Positions 1 to 8,370 of a stretch of 64,000 nucleotides of DNA are shown piece by piece. How positions within the stretch are numbered: the first letter of the stretch is position 1; each line of letters opens with the position of its first letter. Origin of the DNA: DATAGF01 sp963834875 (GTDB taxonomy: Bacteria > Actinomycetota > Thermoleophilia > Miltoncostaeales > Miltoncostaeaceae); assembly GCA_963834875.1 (NCBI GenBank), contig CAWIDG010000027.1, forward strand, positions 372,001-436,000, written 5' to 3'. Under the pieces are notes generated by a model that saw only the letters and a list, made by a program, of their open reading frames with translations, ran no database searches and was not told where the DNA came from. Made by a program: the position numbers and the translations under genes.

Positions 1-2
1 TC

Positions 3-272
3 GACGCGTTCCCCGATCTTCAGGCTCGAGACGAGCTCAAGGCGGAGGTCGGGGACACGGCGGTCAACGAGTGGAGCGCTACGGGCACGCACTCCGGGCC
101 GCTCGAGACGCCCGACGGCACGATCCCCGCGACGGGCAGGCGCGGGACCATGCGCGGGTGCGACCTGTTGACCGTGCGCGACGGGCTGATTCAGAGCCAC
201 CGCGCCTACTACGACCAACTGGGCTTCTTGGCGCAATTGGGGCTCGTGCCCGACGGCGTCGTCGCGAGCTGA
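3..272 (+). CDS. SnoaL-like / ester cyclase family protein, 3' fragment
   Basis: The window opens inside this gene, and 89 codons remain before a TGA. The visible part includes a GTHSG segment followed by TGRRGTMRGCDLLTVRDGLI and SHRAYYDQLGFLAQLGL. This is the typical second half of the SnoaL-like polyketide cyclase fold (NTF2 superfamily), where a substrate pocket is closed by the strand carrying 'VRDGLI' and the terminal YYDQ..FLAQLGL helix. Members isomerise, hydrolyse or cyclise small hydrophobic substrates, and many are uncharacterised. The specific reaction cannot be told from this fragment. The 5' end and any promoter lie outside the window. Confidence 0.75.
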   Translation, partial: DAFPDLQARDELKAEVGDTAVNEWSATGTHSGPLETPDGTIPATGRRGTMRGCDLLTVRDGLIQSHRAYYDQLGFLAQLGLVPDGVVAS

Positions 273-354
273 CGCCCGCGGCCGCCGGGGCCGCCCTCAC
301 GAGCGGTTCCCGGCGGCCGCCGGCGATTACCTGCGCGCGCGCCTCTCCGCCTGC

Positions 355-690
355 TCAGCTGTCGGCGTAGAGCCGCGAGTACGCCTCCTCGGCGGCATCG
401 AGCTGCCGGCGGGCCTGGGCCACGGCCCAGCGACGGGTCGCCCGGTCGACCGCCAGGACGGTCCACCCCTTGCCGTCCTCGTCGCTCAGGTGCACGAGGA
501 GCGTCTCCCGGTTGTGCTCGACGCGGAGCCGGTGGGCGGGGTTGCCGCTCTCGGTGAGCGTCCGCGGCGTCTCCGCCCCGAGGTCGGCCACGAAGGACGT
601 CCACCGCGAGGTCGGAGGTCGCCTTTCGGCAGACGAGCTCGGCATGTCGGCGGAGGAGGTCGTGGCGACAGAGCGTACCGGCGGTCCCAC
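355..690 (-). CDS. Small hypothetical protein
   Basis: A 111-codon frame (or 96 codons from the internal ATG at 645) encodes a soluble protein. Its C-terminal half looks genuine: RVEHNRETLLVHLSDEDGKG, then WTVLAVDRATRRWAVAQARR and a charged helix ending in YSRLYADS. The N-terminal 15 residues are low-complexity and probably not translated, so the start at 645 is favoured. No family was recognised. The upstream side (691-845) carries three CAATTGG palindromes that could control it. Short length and mixed composition leave moderate doubt that it is expressed. Confidence 0.5.
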   Translation of the reverse strand: MGPPVRSVATTSSADMPSSSAERRPPTSRWTSFVADLGAETPRTLTESGNPAHRLRVEHNRETLLVHLSDEDGKGWTVLAVDRATRRWAVAQARRQLDAAEEAYSRLYADS

Positions 691-735
691 CCCGTCGCCG
701 AGTCACCCAGACGGCGGGGAGGCGGGGGTCGGCCT

Positions 736-823
736 GGCCAATTGGCCGACCGACCATCCTTCGGCCGGGCGAGATCGCCGCACGGCTGGTCGTAGCCAAT
801 TGGCCGGACCGCCGGCAATTGGC
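736..823. repeat. Cluster of three CAATTGG-centred palindromes
   Basis: A perfect 12-nt palindrome GGCCAATTGGCC lies at 736-747, a second GCCAATTGGC core at 795-804, and GGCAATTGGC at 814-823. They sit in the gap between the 3' end of the fructosamine-kinase-like gene and the start of the small hypothetical gene, both on the minus strand. A repeated symmetric motif upstream of a gene suggests an operator for a dimeric regulator. No regulator is identified. Confidence 0.4.
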
Positions 824-845
824 ACCTTCGGAGGGCGCCCGGCGG

Positions 846-1699
846 TCAGCCGGCGTAGCGGCGCAGGATGCGCTCGGCGGAGCGGGCGTAGCCGCCGCCG
901 AAGAGGACGACATGGACCAGCACCGGATAGAGCTGGTAGAGCTCGACGCGGTCCTCGTGGCCGGGGGCAAGGGGGTGGGCCTCGGCGTAGGCGGCGAAGA
1001 CCGTCGCGGAGAAGCCGCCGAAGAGGCGCATCATGGCCAGGTCGATCTCGCGGTGGCCGCCGTAGACGGCGGGGTCGATGAGGACCGGCGCGCCGTCGGC
1101 GCCGGTCATGGCGTTGCCTCCCCAGAGGTCGCCGTGCAGGCGCGCCGGCGGCTCGGGCGGGCCGGTGAGGTCGGGCAGCCGGGCGCGCAGGCGCTCGAGG
1201 CCGGCCAGGAAGCCCGGCCCGAGGGTGCCGGCGTCGGCGGCCATCCTGGCCAGCGGCTCGAGGCGGCGCCCGCCGTAGAACTCGGGCCACGAATCGGCGA
1301 GCCCGTTGCGCTGGGGCAGGCTCCCGATGAAGTTGTCCTCGGCCAGGCCGAAGGCGGGGGGCCGGCCCGGTGGAGGGCGGCGAGGCCGCTCCCGAGGGCC
1401 TCGTCGTGGCCGGGCGCGGGCCGGCCGGGCGGGATCCACTCGAGCGCGAGGAAGCGGGGCGGGCGCTCGTCGCCCACCGCGACGACGGCGGGCGTGCGGA
1501 GCGCCGCGGGCGCGGCGAGCCAGGCCAGCCCGGCCGCCTCGGCGGCGTACATGCCGGCCGGGGCGCCCTCGCGGTGCTTGACGAACAGCTCGCGCCCGTC
1601 GGCCAGCGCCATCCGCTCGGCGCGGTTGATGTCACCGCCGGCGACCGGCGTGGAGCCGGCGACGGCCGACCCGGCCGCGGCGCCGACGGCCTCCCTCAG
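846..1699 (-). CDS. Fructosamine kinase family protein (frameshifted)
   Basis: The protein belongs to the fructosamine/ketosamine-3-kinase family (aminoglycoside-phosphotransferase fold), which phosphorylates sugar adducts on proteins or related small molecules in the cytosol. Seen: GDINRAERMALADGRELFVK with the ATP-binding lysine near residue 45, AEAAGLAWLAA, ALEWIPPGRP, the catalytic-loop ARLHGDLWGGN and the metal-binding VLIDPAVYGGHREIDLAMM. The frame changes near 1360 at a C-rich run; joining the halves gives about 284 residues, normal for the family. No ATG or GTG lies at the expected start. A CTG at 1699, just after the phosphatase stop, is the best position, so initiation is uncertain. 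It probably shares a transcript with the phosphatase upstream. Confidence 0.8.
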
Positions 1700-1700
1700 C

Positions 1701-2169
1701 TCAGGGCCGCAGATGGTCGACCAGGCCGCGACAGGCGGCGTCCACCAGCTCGAAGACGGTCGAGAACCCGTCCGGGCCACCGTAGTAGGGGTCCGGCACG
1801 GAGAGGTCGTCGCCGGCCGCCCCGGGGTCGAACTCCCGCAGGAGCCGCACCTTCGCCGCGGCGTCCGCGTCCGGGGCGATGCGGCGGAGGTGCGCCGCGT
1901 TCTCCTCGTCCATCGCCAGCACGAGGTCGAAGCGCGCGAAGTCGGCGGAGCGGAACTGCCGGGCCCGTCCGTCCATGAGGAAGCCGCGGGCCCGGGCCTC
2001 CTGCGCGGCGCGCGCGTCCGGCGGGTCGCCGACGTGCCAGGACCCGGTGCCCGCGCTCTCGACCTCGATCGCGTCCGGCGAGACCCGCCTCGGCGACCCG
2101 GCGGCGCATCACCGCCTCGGCCGTCGGGGAGCGGCAGATGTTCCCGAGGCAGACGAAGCAGACGCGCAC
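1701..2169 (-). CDS. Low-molecular-weight protein-tyrosine phosphatase (frameshifted)
   Basis: It would dephosphorylate phosphotyrosine (or similar) on cytosolic proteins, with a cysteinyl-phosphate intermediate. The N-terminus MRVCFVCLGNICRSPTAEAV contains the complete P-loop CxxxxxR-S (residues 7-14). The C-terminal part contains FDLVLAMDEENAAHLRR and the general-acid loop VPDPYYGGPDGF. The two halves are in different frames, joined around 2085-2100. The total of about 155 residues matches the family. It starts at GTG 2169. The stop is two nucleotides from the proposed start of the kinase-like gene, so the two are likely co-transcribed; kinase and phosphatase chemistry side by side is notable but common. 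Confidence 0.85.
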
Positions 2170-2850
2170 CGCGTCAGCCTACGACCTGCGACCCCCGCGG
2201 CTCTCGGGTTGTACCAACCCGTGCTGATGTTGAGCAGGCCGACGACCTGGCCGGCCGCGAAGGGCGGCACCGGCAGCCCGGTGGCGAACTGCGCGTTCCA
2301 CGCGGCGGCGCCGGCGGCCGTCAGCGTGATCGGCACGTTGTTCACCCGCAGGCGGGTCCCCTTCACGACCACGCTCTCAGCCGTGGGCGAGATGCCCAGG
2401 AGCGACTGGCGAGGGCCGCCGTAGCCGATGTTCGAGCCCGTCGCCGCGGGGAGCACGGACTTGGAGGGGCTGAGCCTGACGTGGAAGTCGGTGAAGTTCA
2501 GGTCCCTGCCGGTGGCGGTCTGCTCCAGCCCCACGTTGCCGACGGTCTTGATGACGGACTTCAGCGGGAACTTCAGGGTCGTCTTGCCGTCGAAGACCTT
2601 GTAGCGCAGGCCCCCCTGCGCCGTCGGCTTGTTCCTGCCCCGCCATTCGACGGTGATGCCGTACGCCGCCATGAGGGCGGGGTCGAACTGCACCGTGACG
2701 AAGCCGCCGAAGACGAAGTTCGGAAGCGGCCTCTTCGACAGGCGCCTTGGTCGCCGCGCCGGCGAGCGGCGCCGCGGCCAGCGCGGCGCTCAGGGCGCAG
2801 GCGGTCGCGACGACCAGCGCGCGCGTTCGTGTCTTCGAGGGGAATCGCAT
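2109..2850 (-). CDS. Secreted protein of unknown function, possibly HtaA-like (frameshifted)
   Basis: The ATG at 2850 begins a clear signal peptide: positively charged MRFPSKTRTRAL, then a hydrophobic VVATACALSAALAAAP ending in LAGAAT. The frame changes near 2720; afterwards the mature domain reads FVFGGFVTVQFDPALMAAYG, then TLKFPLKSVIKTVGNVGLEQ and TLTAAGAAAWNAQF. The beta-rich pattern with 'LTAAGAAAxN' resembles HtaA-type surface domains of actinomycetes, but I cannot confirm this and do not assign haem binding. The C-terminus is uncertain because the open frame runs about 60 nt into the phosphatase gene; the real stop may be near 2175. Diverges from the glycosylase gene. Confidence 0.55.
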
Positions 2851-2972
2851 CTCTGTGCTCCAGGGTGCCCCAGCGCCGCCGCCGCCGCAAGGACGCACGT
2901 TGTGGGGCGGTTACGACTTTTTAAGAAATTCTCCGAGACGCGCCGCGCCGCGCCGGCGCTATCGTCGCCGCG

Positions 2973-3782
2973 GTGCCCGAGGGCCAGGTCTCCCACCGCA
3001 ACGCCCTGCGTCTGGGCCGCGCGCTCGCCGGCCGGCGCCTGGTGCGGGTCGAGGCGCCGGAGCCGCGCCTCGCCGGCCAGCGCATCCCCGAGCGGCTCGC
3101 CGGCGACGCCGTCAGCGCGGCCGAGGCGGTCGGCAAGCACCACCTGCTGCGCTTCGCGAGCGGCCGGGTGCTGCACTCGCACCTGATGATGCGCGGGGTC
3201 TGGCGGCTGCTGCCGGCGTCGCGGGCACCGCGACCGGGAGGCCTGTTCCTCGCCCTGTGGACCGCCGATCACGTCGCCGCCCTCTACCGGTGCCCGGAGG
3301 TCCGGCTCCTGGAGCCCGGCGAGCCACTGCCGCGTCGCCTCCGCGCGAGCGGCCCGGACCTGCTCGGCGACGCGGTCGAGCCCGGGCCGGCTGCGGCCGC
3401 GGCCCTGGCGCGGCTCGAGCCGACCCGCGAGGTGGGCGAGGCGCTGACGGACCAGCGCGTGGTGGCCGGGGTGGGCAACGTCTACAAGAGCGAGACCTGC
3501 TTCCTCGCCGGCGTCGACCCCTGGAGGCCGGTCGGGAGCCTGCGCCCCGAGGAGGCGGCCGAGCTCGGCGCCACCGCCGCGCGACTGATGGCGGCCGACG
3601 TCCGCGCGGGCGGCCCGATCCGCACCTACCGGCCGCCGGCCGCGCCGCCCTGGAGCCGGGAGCGAACGTGGGTCTACGGACGCCGGGGCAAGCCCTGCCG
3701 CCGGTGCGGCGCGCCGATCCGCTCGCGGGGCCAGGGCGACGCCAACCGGCCCACCTTCTGGTGTCCCGGCTGCCAGCGCTGA
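2973..3782 (+). CDS. Fpg/Nei-family DNA glycosylase (Nei-like)
   Basis: This base-excision-repair enzyme removes oxidised bases and cleaves the abasic site by beta/delta elimination. It starts at GTG and reads (M)PEGQ, giving the catalytic N-terminal proline and Glu3 once Met is removed. The conserved lysine is in VGKHHLL (about residue 53), the H2TH region is around TDQRVVAGVGNVYKSE, and a C-terminal zinc finger has CRRCGAPI and CPGC. The 269-residue length and the finger fit the actinobacterial Nei1/Nei2 group rather than Fpg proper (MPELP start). It converges with the BrkB-like gene, their stops lying 8 nt apart within a small inverted repeat (CTGAG/CTCAG). Confidence 0.9.
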   Translation: MPEGQVSHRNALRLGRALAGRRLVRVEAPEPRLAGQRIPERLAGDAVSAAEAVGKHHLLRFASGRVLHSHLMMRGVWRLLPASRAPRPGGLFLALWTADHVAALYRCPEVRLLEPGEPLPRRLRASGPDLLGDAVEPGPAAAAALARLEPTREVGEALTDQRVVAGVGNVYKSETCFLAGVDPWRPVGSLRPEEAAELGATAARLMAADVRAGGPIRTYRPPAAPPWSRERTWVYGRRGKPCRRCGAPIRSRGQGDANRPTFWCPGCQR

Positions 3783-3790
3783 GACGGGGC

Positions 3791-4739
3791 TCAGAGCGTC
3801 CGGGTCGGCGCCTCCACCTGCTCCTGCCGCCGCCTTCGCCGCGCGCCGCTGCATGCGCATCGCGTGCATCTGCTCGTTGACCTCGGCGCCGATCAGCAGC
3901 GCCACGCAGGTCAGGAAGAGGAAGATCAGGTAGATGGCGGCGCCGGCCAGGGCCCCGTAGACCGTCTTGTACGAGTCGAAGTTCTCGATGTAGAGGGCGA
4001 AGAGGCGGGTGACGCCCAGCCAGAGCGCCACGCCGACGAGCGCTCCGGGCAGGTCGTGCAGGACCCGCCGCCGCGGGGCGTTGGGCCCGAAGTGGTAGAC
4101 GGCCAGGGTGAAGAGCAGGAGGCTCGCGGTGCCGATCAGGTAGAGGAAGCGGCTGGCGACATTGGGCGCCCCGCGGCCGAACAGCTCCTCGGCGACGCTC
4201 TCCACCAGGCGCGAGCCGCCCACCAGCGCCAGCGTGGTCGCCACGACCAGGACGCTGGTGGCGATCGCGATGACCAGCGCCGTCAGCTTGCCCCGCGCCC
4301 AGGGCCTGTGGGGCACGCCGCGCGCGCGGTCGAGGCCGCCGACCAGGGACCCCATCACGTTCGCGGAGACGTAGAGGGCGGTCAGAAGACCGATGGTCAG
4401 GAAGAGGACCGCCTGCCCGGTGCTGGCCGTGGCCGACCTCAGCGCCGAGCGCAGGATCTGGCGCAGCTCGATGGGGATGGCGTTGTCCGCGTCGTCGGCG
4501 AGGAACTCGTCGAACGTGTCCGGCTCGGCGACGAGGCCGATGATCGAGACGAGCACGAACATGAACGGCACCGTCGCCAGGAACGCGTTGTAGGAGAACT
4601 GGCTGGCGATCTGGGTGATGTCGTCGCGGACGCACCGGCGGATCGTGCCGGCCGCGGCCCCGACGAGCCAGGCACCGGCGCGCCGGACCGGCGAGATCGC
4701 GCTGCGCACCCACGAATCGGCGCTGGAGACGGTCGCCAT
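3791..4739 (-). CDS. YihY/BrkB-family inner-membrane protein
   Basis: About 316 residues with six predicted membrane segments, e.g. FMFVLVSIIGLVAEP, AVLFLTIGLLTALYVSAN, LTALVIAIATSVLVVATTLA and FLYLIGTASLLLFTLAVYHF. The family hallmark DDITQIASQFSYNAFLATVP near residue 40 and LPGALVGVALWLG, then VYGALAGAAIYLIFLFL are present. Family members (once called ribonuclease BN, now virulence-factor BrkB/YihY) have no settled transport substrate. The start is ATG 4739. The open frame continues antisense through the glycosylase gene, but a one-base change after AAAGAGGG would end it at the TGA at 3791-3793, so a C-terminal indel is likely. Confidence 0.85.
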
Positions 4740-5058
4740 CGCCCGGTGGATATCGGTCTGCCCGACTGTGCGCAAGGCGGGCATCCGGCCCCAGCGGCCG
4801 CCGGGAGGGGGGAGCCACCTGACCCTTCGGGTGGCTCGGAGCCCGAACGGACCATCCTCGCGGGGGGTGCCACCCACGGCGTCGTCCTTCATGCTGCCTG
4901 CGAGGGTCGTCCTACTGCCCCCCGCGCGGCAGTTCGGAGGCCCGCGGCGCTCGGGCACAGCGTCACGGGCCTCCTGGGCATCGCTCCCACGGCAACGAGG
5001 TCGAGCGTCGGGACGGCCCTCAAGCTTCTCGCCTCCCTTTCGGCGCTATCGTGGCGCG

Positions 5059-5899
5059 GTGCGAATCGGCTTCGTCGGCGCCGGGCTGATGGGCTCGGGG
5101 ATGATCCGCAACCTGTCCGCCGCCGGCCACGAGGTGGTGCTCTACGCCCGTTCGCCCTCGCGGGCGCGGAACCTTCCCGCCACCCTCGCCTCCTCGGTCG
5201 CCGAGGCGGCCGACGGCGCGGACCTGGCCTGCTCCTGCGTCACCGACTCCGAGGACGTGCGCGAGGTGGTCGCCGGGGTGCTCAGCGCCGGCTCGCCGCC
5301 CCCGGCCCTGGTCGAGATGAGCACCATCGCCCCCTCCGTGGCCCGCGAGCTGGCCCCCGCCTGCGCCGCCCGCGGCGTCGCCTACCTCGACTGCCCGGTG
5401 AGCGGGGGGCCGGCCGGCGCCGCGGCGGGGACGCTGGCGATCATGTGCGGCGGCGACGCGGAGGCGTTGCGCCATGCCGGGCCGGCGCTCGACGCGATGG
5501 GCGACCCCGAGCGCCGCACCCATTGCGGCCCGGTCGGCCTGGGCCTGGTCGCGAAGCTGGTCAACAACCTGGCCGCGGGTGTGATCGCGGCGGCGACCGC
5601 CGAGGCGCTGGGCGCCGGCCAGCGCGCCGGGCTCGACCCGGCCCTCGCCCGCGAGGTCGTGATGGGGGCCACCGGCGACTCGTGGCAGCTGCGCAACCAC
5701 TTCCCGACGCGTCCTGGCCGGCGATCACGAGCCCGGCTTCACGACCCGCAACATGCTCAAGGACCTGGGGCACGCCGAGGGCCTCGACGAGCGGCCGCTC
5801 CGGTTCGGCGCCCTCGCCCGCGAGCTCTTCGAGCAGGTGCCGCCCGACGACGACTACGGGGCGGTGGCCCGCCTGCTCATGGACCTCCCGGCGCGGTAG
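5059..5899 (+). CDS. NAD(P)-dependent beta-hydroxyacid dehydrogenase (GarR/HIBADH family, frameshifted)
   Basis: The enzyme would oxidise a 3-hydroxyacid such as 3-hydroxyisobutyrate or reduce tartronate semialdehyde, using a Rossmann fold. From GTG 5059 it reads VRIGFVGAGLMGSGMIRNLS (GxGxxG), then the substrate signature LDCPVSGGPAGAAAGTLAIM near residue 115 and the catalytic-lysine helix GLVAKLVNNLAAGV (K about 173). The frame changes near 5705, after QLRNHF; the remainder resumes with AGDHEPGFTTRNMLKDLGHA and ends at a TAG. The joined length, about 280 residues, is standard. Which hydroxyacid is used cannot be read from sequence. Confidence 0.85.
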
Positions 5900-5902
5900 G
5901 CG

Positions 5903-6202
5903 CTACTTGCTCTGGGAGAGCAGGACCGCGAGGTCGGCGTAGCAGAGGCCGTCCGGCGTGGTGGGCAGGCCGAGGTCGTGCTCGATGGCCGAGGCCAGGG
6001 CCCGGGCGCGGTCCAGGACCGCCTTGTGGACGGCCTGGCCCGGGGCCGACTCGGCGATGCGCTTGGCCTCGTTGCGGAGCTGGTTGAGGTCGGCGGCGGG
6101 CGAGTTGAAGCTCGGCTTGGCCGGAGGCGTCCAGGTGGGCGCCTCGCGCACGGGCTCGGTCGCCGACTCCTCCGTCGGGGGGGATTCGCTCACCTGGCCC
6201 AC
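5903..6202 (-). CDS. Small conserved-looking hypothetical protein
   Basis: A 99-residue acidic, soluble protein: a proline/glutamate-rich disordered N-terminus (ESPPTEESATEPVREAP), then a helical part AADLNQLRNEAKRIAESAPG and LDRARALASAIEHDLGL. There is no signal peptide or membrane segment. It lies just upstream of polyphosphate kinase's 3' end on the same strand (25-nt gap) and converges with the dehydrogenase. Function unknown; its coiled, charged layout is compatible with a small partner or regulatory protein. Codon use looks like that of its neighbours. Confidence 0.6.
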   Translation of the reverse strand: MGQVSESPPTEESATEPVREAPTWTPPAKPSFNSPAADLNQLRNEAKRIAESAPGQAVHKAVLDRARALASAIEHDLGLPTTPDGLCYADLAVLLSQSK

Positions 6203-6227
6203 GATACCGGACTCCCCAACGGCGAGG

Positions 6228-8315
6228 TCAGGCGAGCCGTGCCGCCCCGGTCGCCCGCTCCATCAGCGCCTCCTGGGAGTTGAGGGGCGGCGCTCCCTCC
6301 TCCGGCTCCACCCGCGACCACGTGCCGTCGGCGCCCAGCTCCCAGGCGAGGGCCGTGTCGGCGAGCTGCAGGTCGAGGATCTCCTGGATCTCGGCCCGGG
6401 CCGCCGGGTCCTCGACCGGGGCGACGAGCTCGACGCGGTTGTCGAGGTTGCGGGCCATCATGTCGGCGGAGCCGATCCAGTAGGCGGTCTCCCCGGCGGC
6501 CGTGAACGCGAGGATCCGGGCGTGCTCCAGGAACCGGCCCACGATCGAGATGACCCTGACGTTCTCGCTGACGCCCGGCACGCCGGGGCGCAGGCCCGCG
6601 ATCCCGCGGAGGATGAGGTCGACCTGCACGCCGGCCTGGGACGCGCCGTAGATCGCGCGGATCACCGGCCCGTCGATGAGCGAGTTCAGCTTCATGACGA
6701 CCCGTGAGGGCGACTCGGGCGTGTGGGCGGCGACCACGCGGTCGATCTCGGCGATGACGCCATCGCGGATGTGGTCCGGCGCCACGAGCGCCTTGCGGTA
6801 GCTCGGCGCCCGCGCGAAGCCCGTGAGGTGGTTGAAGAGGTCGGCGACGTCCTCGGCGAGGTCCTCGCGGCAGGTGAACAGCCCGAGGTCGGTGTACAGC
6901 CGGGCGGTCGAGGGGTTGTAGTTGCCGGTGCCGATGTGGACGTAGCGCCGGACGAGGTCCCCCTCGCGGCGGACGACCAGGGCCACCTTGGCGTGCGTCT
7001 TCAGTCCCGACATCCCGTAGACCACGTGCACGCCGGCGCGCTCCAGGGCCCGGGCCCACTGGATGTTGCGCTCCTCGTCGAAGCGCGCCTGCAACTCCAC
7101 CAGGCAGACGGTCTGCTTGCCCTGCTCGGCGGCGCGCATCAGCGCGGGGACGATCGGCGCGTCGCCGCTGGTCCGGTACACGGTCTGCTTGATGGCGAGG
7201 ACGCTCGGGTCCTCGACGGCCTGCTCGACGAACCGCTCCACGCTGGTGTCGAAGTCGTCGTACGGGTGGTGCACGAGGACGTCGCGGTCGCGGATCACGG
7301 CGAACAGGTCGATGCTCTCGCCTTCCTCGGGCCGCAGGCGCGGCCGGGTGCGCGGCTCCCACGGCGGATCGCGCAGGTCCTGGCGGCTCATCGTCGCGAG
7401 GGCCCAGAGCATCGTGAAGTCGAGCGGCGGCCGCACGCGGTAGGTCTCGCGGTCGCCCACCTCGAGCGCTTCCATCAGCTCCTGGACGAGCCGCTCGGGC
7501 GCGGCCTCCTCCACCTCCAGCCGCACGACGTGGCCGAAGCGGCGCCGGCGCAGCTGCGCCTCGACGGCGCCGATGAGGTCGTCCGACTCGTCCGAGATCG
7601 AGAAGTCGGCGTCGCGCGTCACCCGGAAGCGCGCCGTCTCGACGACCTCCATGCCCGGGAAGAGCCGCTCCACGTGCGCCTCGATCACGTCCTCGATGAA
7701 CACGCGCCGGCCGTCGACCGGCATCAGGCGGGGAAGGCCCGGCGGCACCTTCACGCGCGCGAAGCGGGTCTCGCCATTCACCGGGTCGCGAACGCGCAGG
7801 CCGAGGTTGAGGGAGAGGCCGGAGATGTACGGGAACGGGAGACCGGGGCCGACCGCGAGCGGGGTCAGGACGGGGTAGACCTCGCGGTCGAAGCGCTCGT
7901 CGACCGCCCTGCGCTCGGCAGCGCTCAGCTCGGCGTAGTCGGCCACCTGGACGCCGGCGGCGGCGAGCGCGGGGCGCAGCTCCTCGTTCCAGATCAGGCT
8001 CTGCTCGGCGGTCAGCTCCACGACCCGGTCGCGGATCCGGTCGAGCACGTCATCGCGGGGGAGCTTGTCGGGCGTCGACGGCAGGCGACCCGCCTCGAGG
8101 GCGTCCTGGACCGTCGCCACGCGCACCATGAAGAACTCGTCCAGGTTGCTCGTGAAGATCGCGAGGAACTTGCAGCGCTCGAGCAACGGCACGTCCGGGT
8201 CGCGCGCGAGCGTCAGGACGCGCGCGTTGAACTCGAGCCACGAGAGCTCGCGGTTGATGTAGAGCGCCGGGTCGGTGAGCTGCCGTGCGGCCGGCGCCTC
8301 GGGTGCCGTCGTCAT
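6228..8315 (-). CDS. ppk1: Polyphosphate kinase 1
   Basis: PPK1 reversibly transfers the gamma phosphate of ATP to a polyphosphate chain, in a membrane-associated dimer or tetramer. The 695-residue product is uninterrupted and has the N domain (YINRELSWLEFNARVLTLA), the head domain, and the two phospholipase-D-like C domains. The autophosphorylated histidine is in RYVHIGTGNYNPSTARLYTD, and YRTSGDAPIVPALMRAAEQG and WIGSADMMARNLDNRVELV carry ATP-site residues. The start is ATG 8315. No phoU or ppx gene is adjacent in this window. Assignment is very secure. Confidence 0.97.
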   Translation of the reverse strand: MTTAPEAPAARQLTDPALYINRELSWLEFNARVLTLARDPDVPLLERCKFLAIFTSNLDEFFMVRVATVQDALEAGRLPSTPDKLPRDDVLDRIRDRVVELTAEQSLIWNEELRPALAAAGVQVADYAELSAAERRAVDERFDREVYPVLTPLAVGPGLPFPYISGLSLNLGLRVRDPVNGETRFARVKVPPGLPRLMPVDGRRVFIEDVIEAHVERLFPGMEVVETARFRVTRDADFSISDESDDLIGAVEAQLRRRRFGHVVRLEVEEAAPERLVQELMEALEVGDRETYRVRPPLDFTMLWALATMSRQDLRDPPWEPRTRPRLRPEEGESIDLFAVIRDRDVLVHHPYDDFDTSVERFVEQAVEDPSVLAIKQTVYRTSGDAPIVPALMRAAEQGKQTVCLVELQARFDEERNIQWARALERAGVHVVYGMSGLKTHAKVALVVRREGDLVRRYVHIGTGNYNPSTARLYTDLGLFTCREDLAEDVADLFNHLTGFARAPSYRKALVAPDHIRDGVIAEIDRVVAAHTPESPSRVVMKLNSLIDGPVIRAIYGASQAGVQVDLILRGIAGLRPGVPGVSENVRVISIVGRFLEHARILAFTAAGETAYWIGSADMMARNLDNRVELVAPVEDPAARAEIQEILDLQLADTALAWELGADGTWSRVEPEEGAPPLNSQEALMERATGAARLA

Positions 8316-8370
8316 GGAGCGCCCATTCTGGACCCTCGGGCCCGGCGCGGGAAGGGGCGGCCCCGGCCGG

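Noticed and set aside
819..2924. A plus-strand open frame of about 700 codons opposite the kinase, phosphatase and secreted-protein genes
   Set aside because: It is Arg/Gly/Ala-rich without motifs, and the minus strand holds three recognisable proteins; long antisense frames are expected at this GC content.
2790..4958. Reading the BrkB-like frame as one 722-residue protein
   Set aside because: The C-terminal 380 residues are the antisense of the Nei/Fpg gene and carry no motifs; the family size is about 300 residues.
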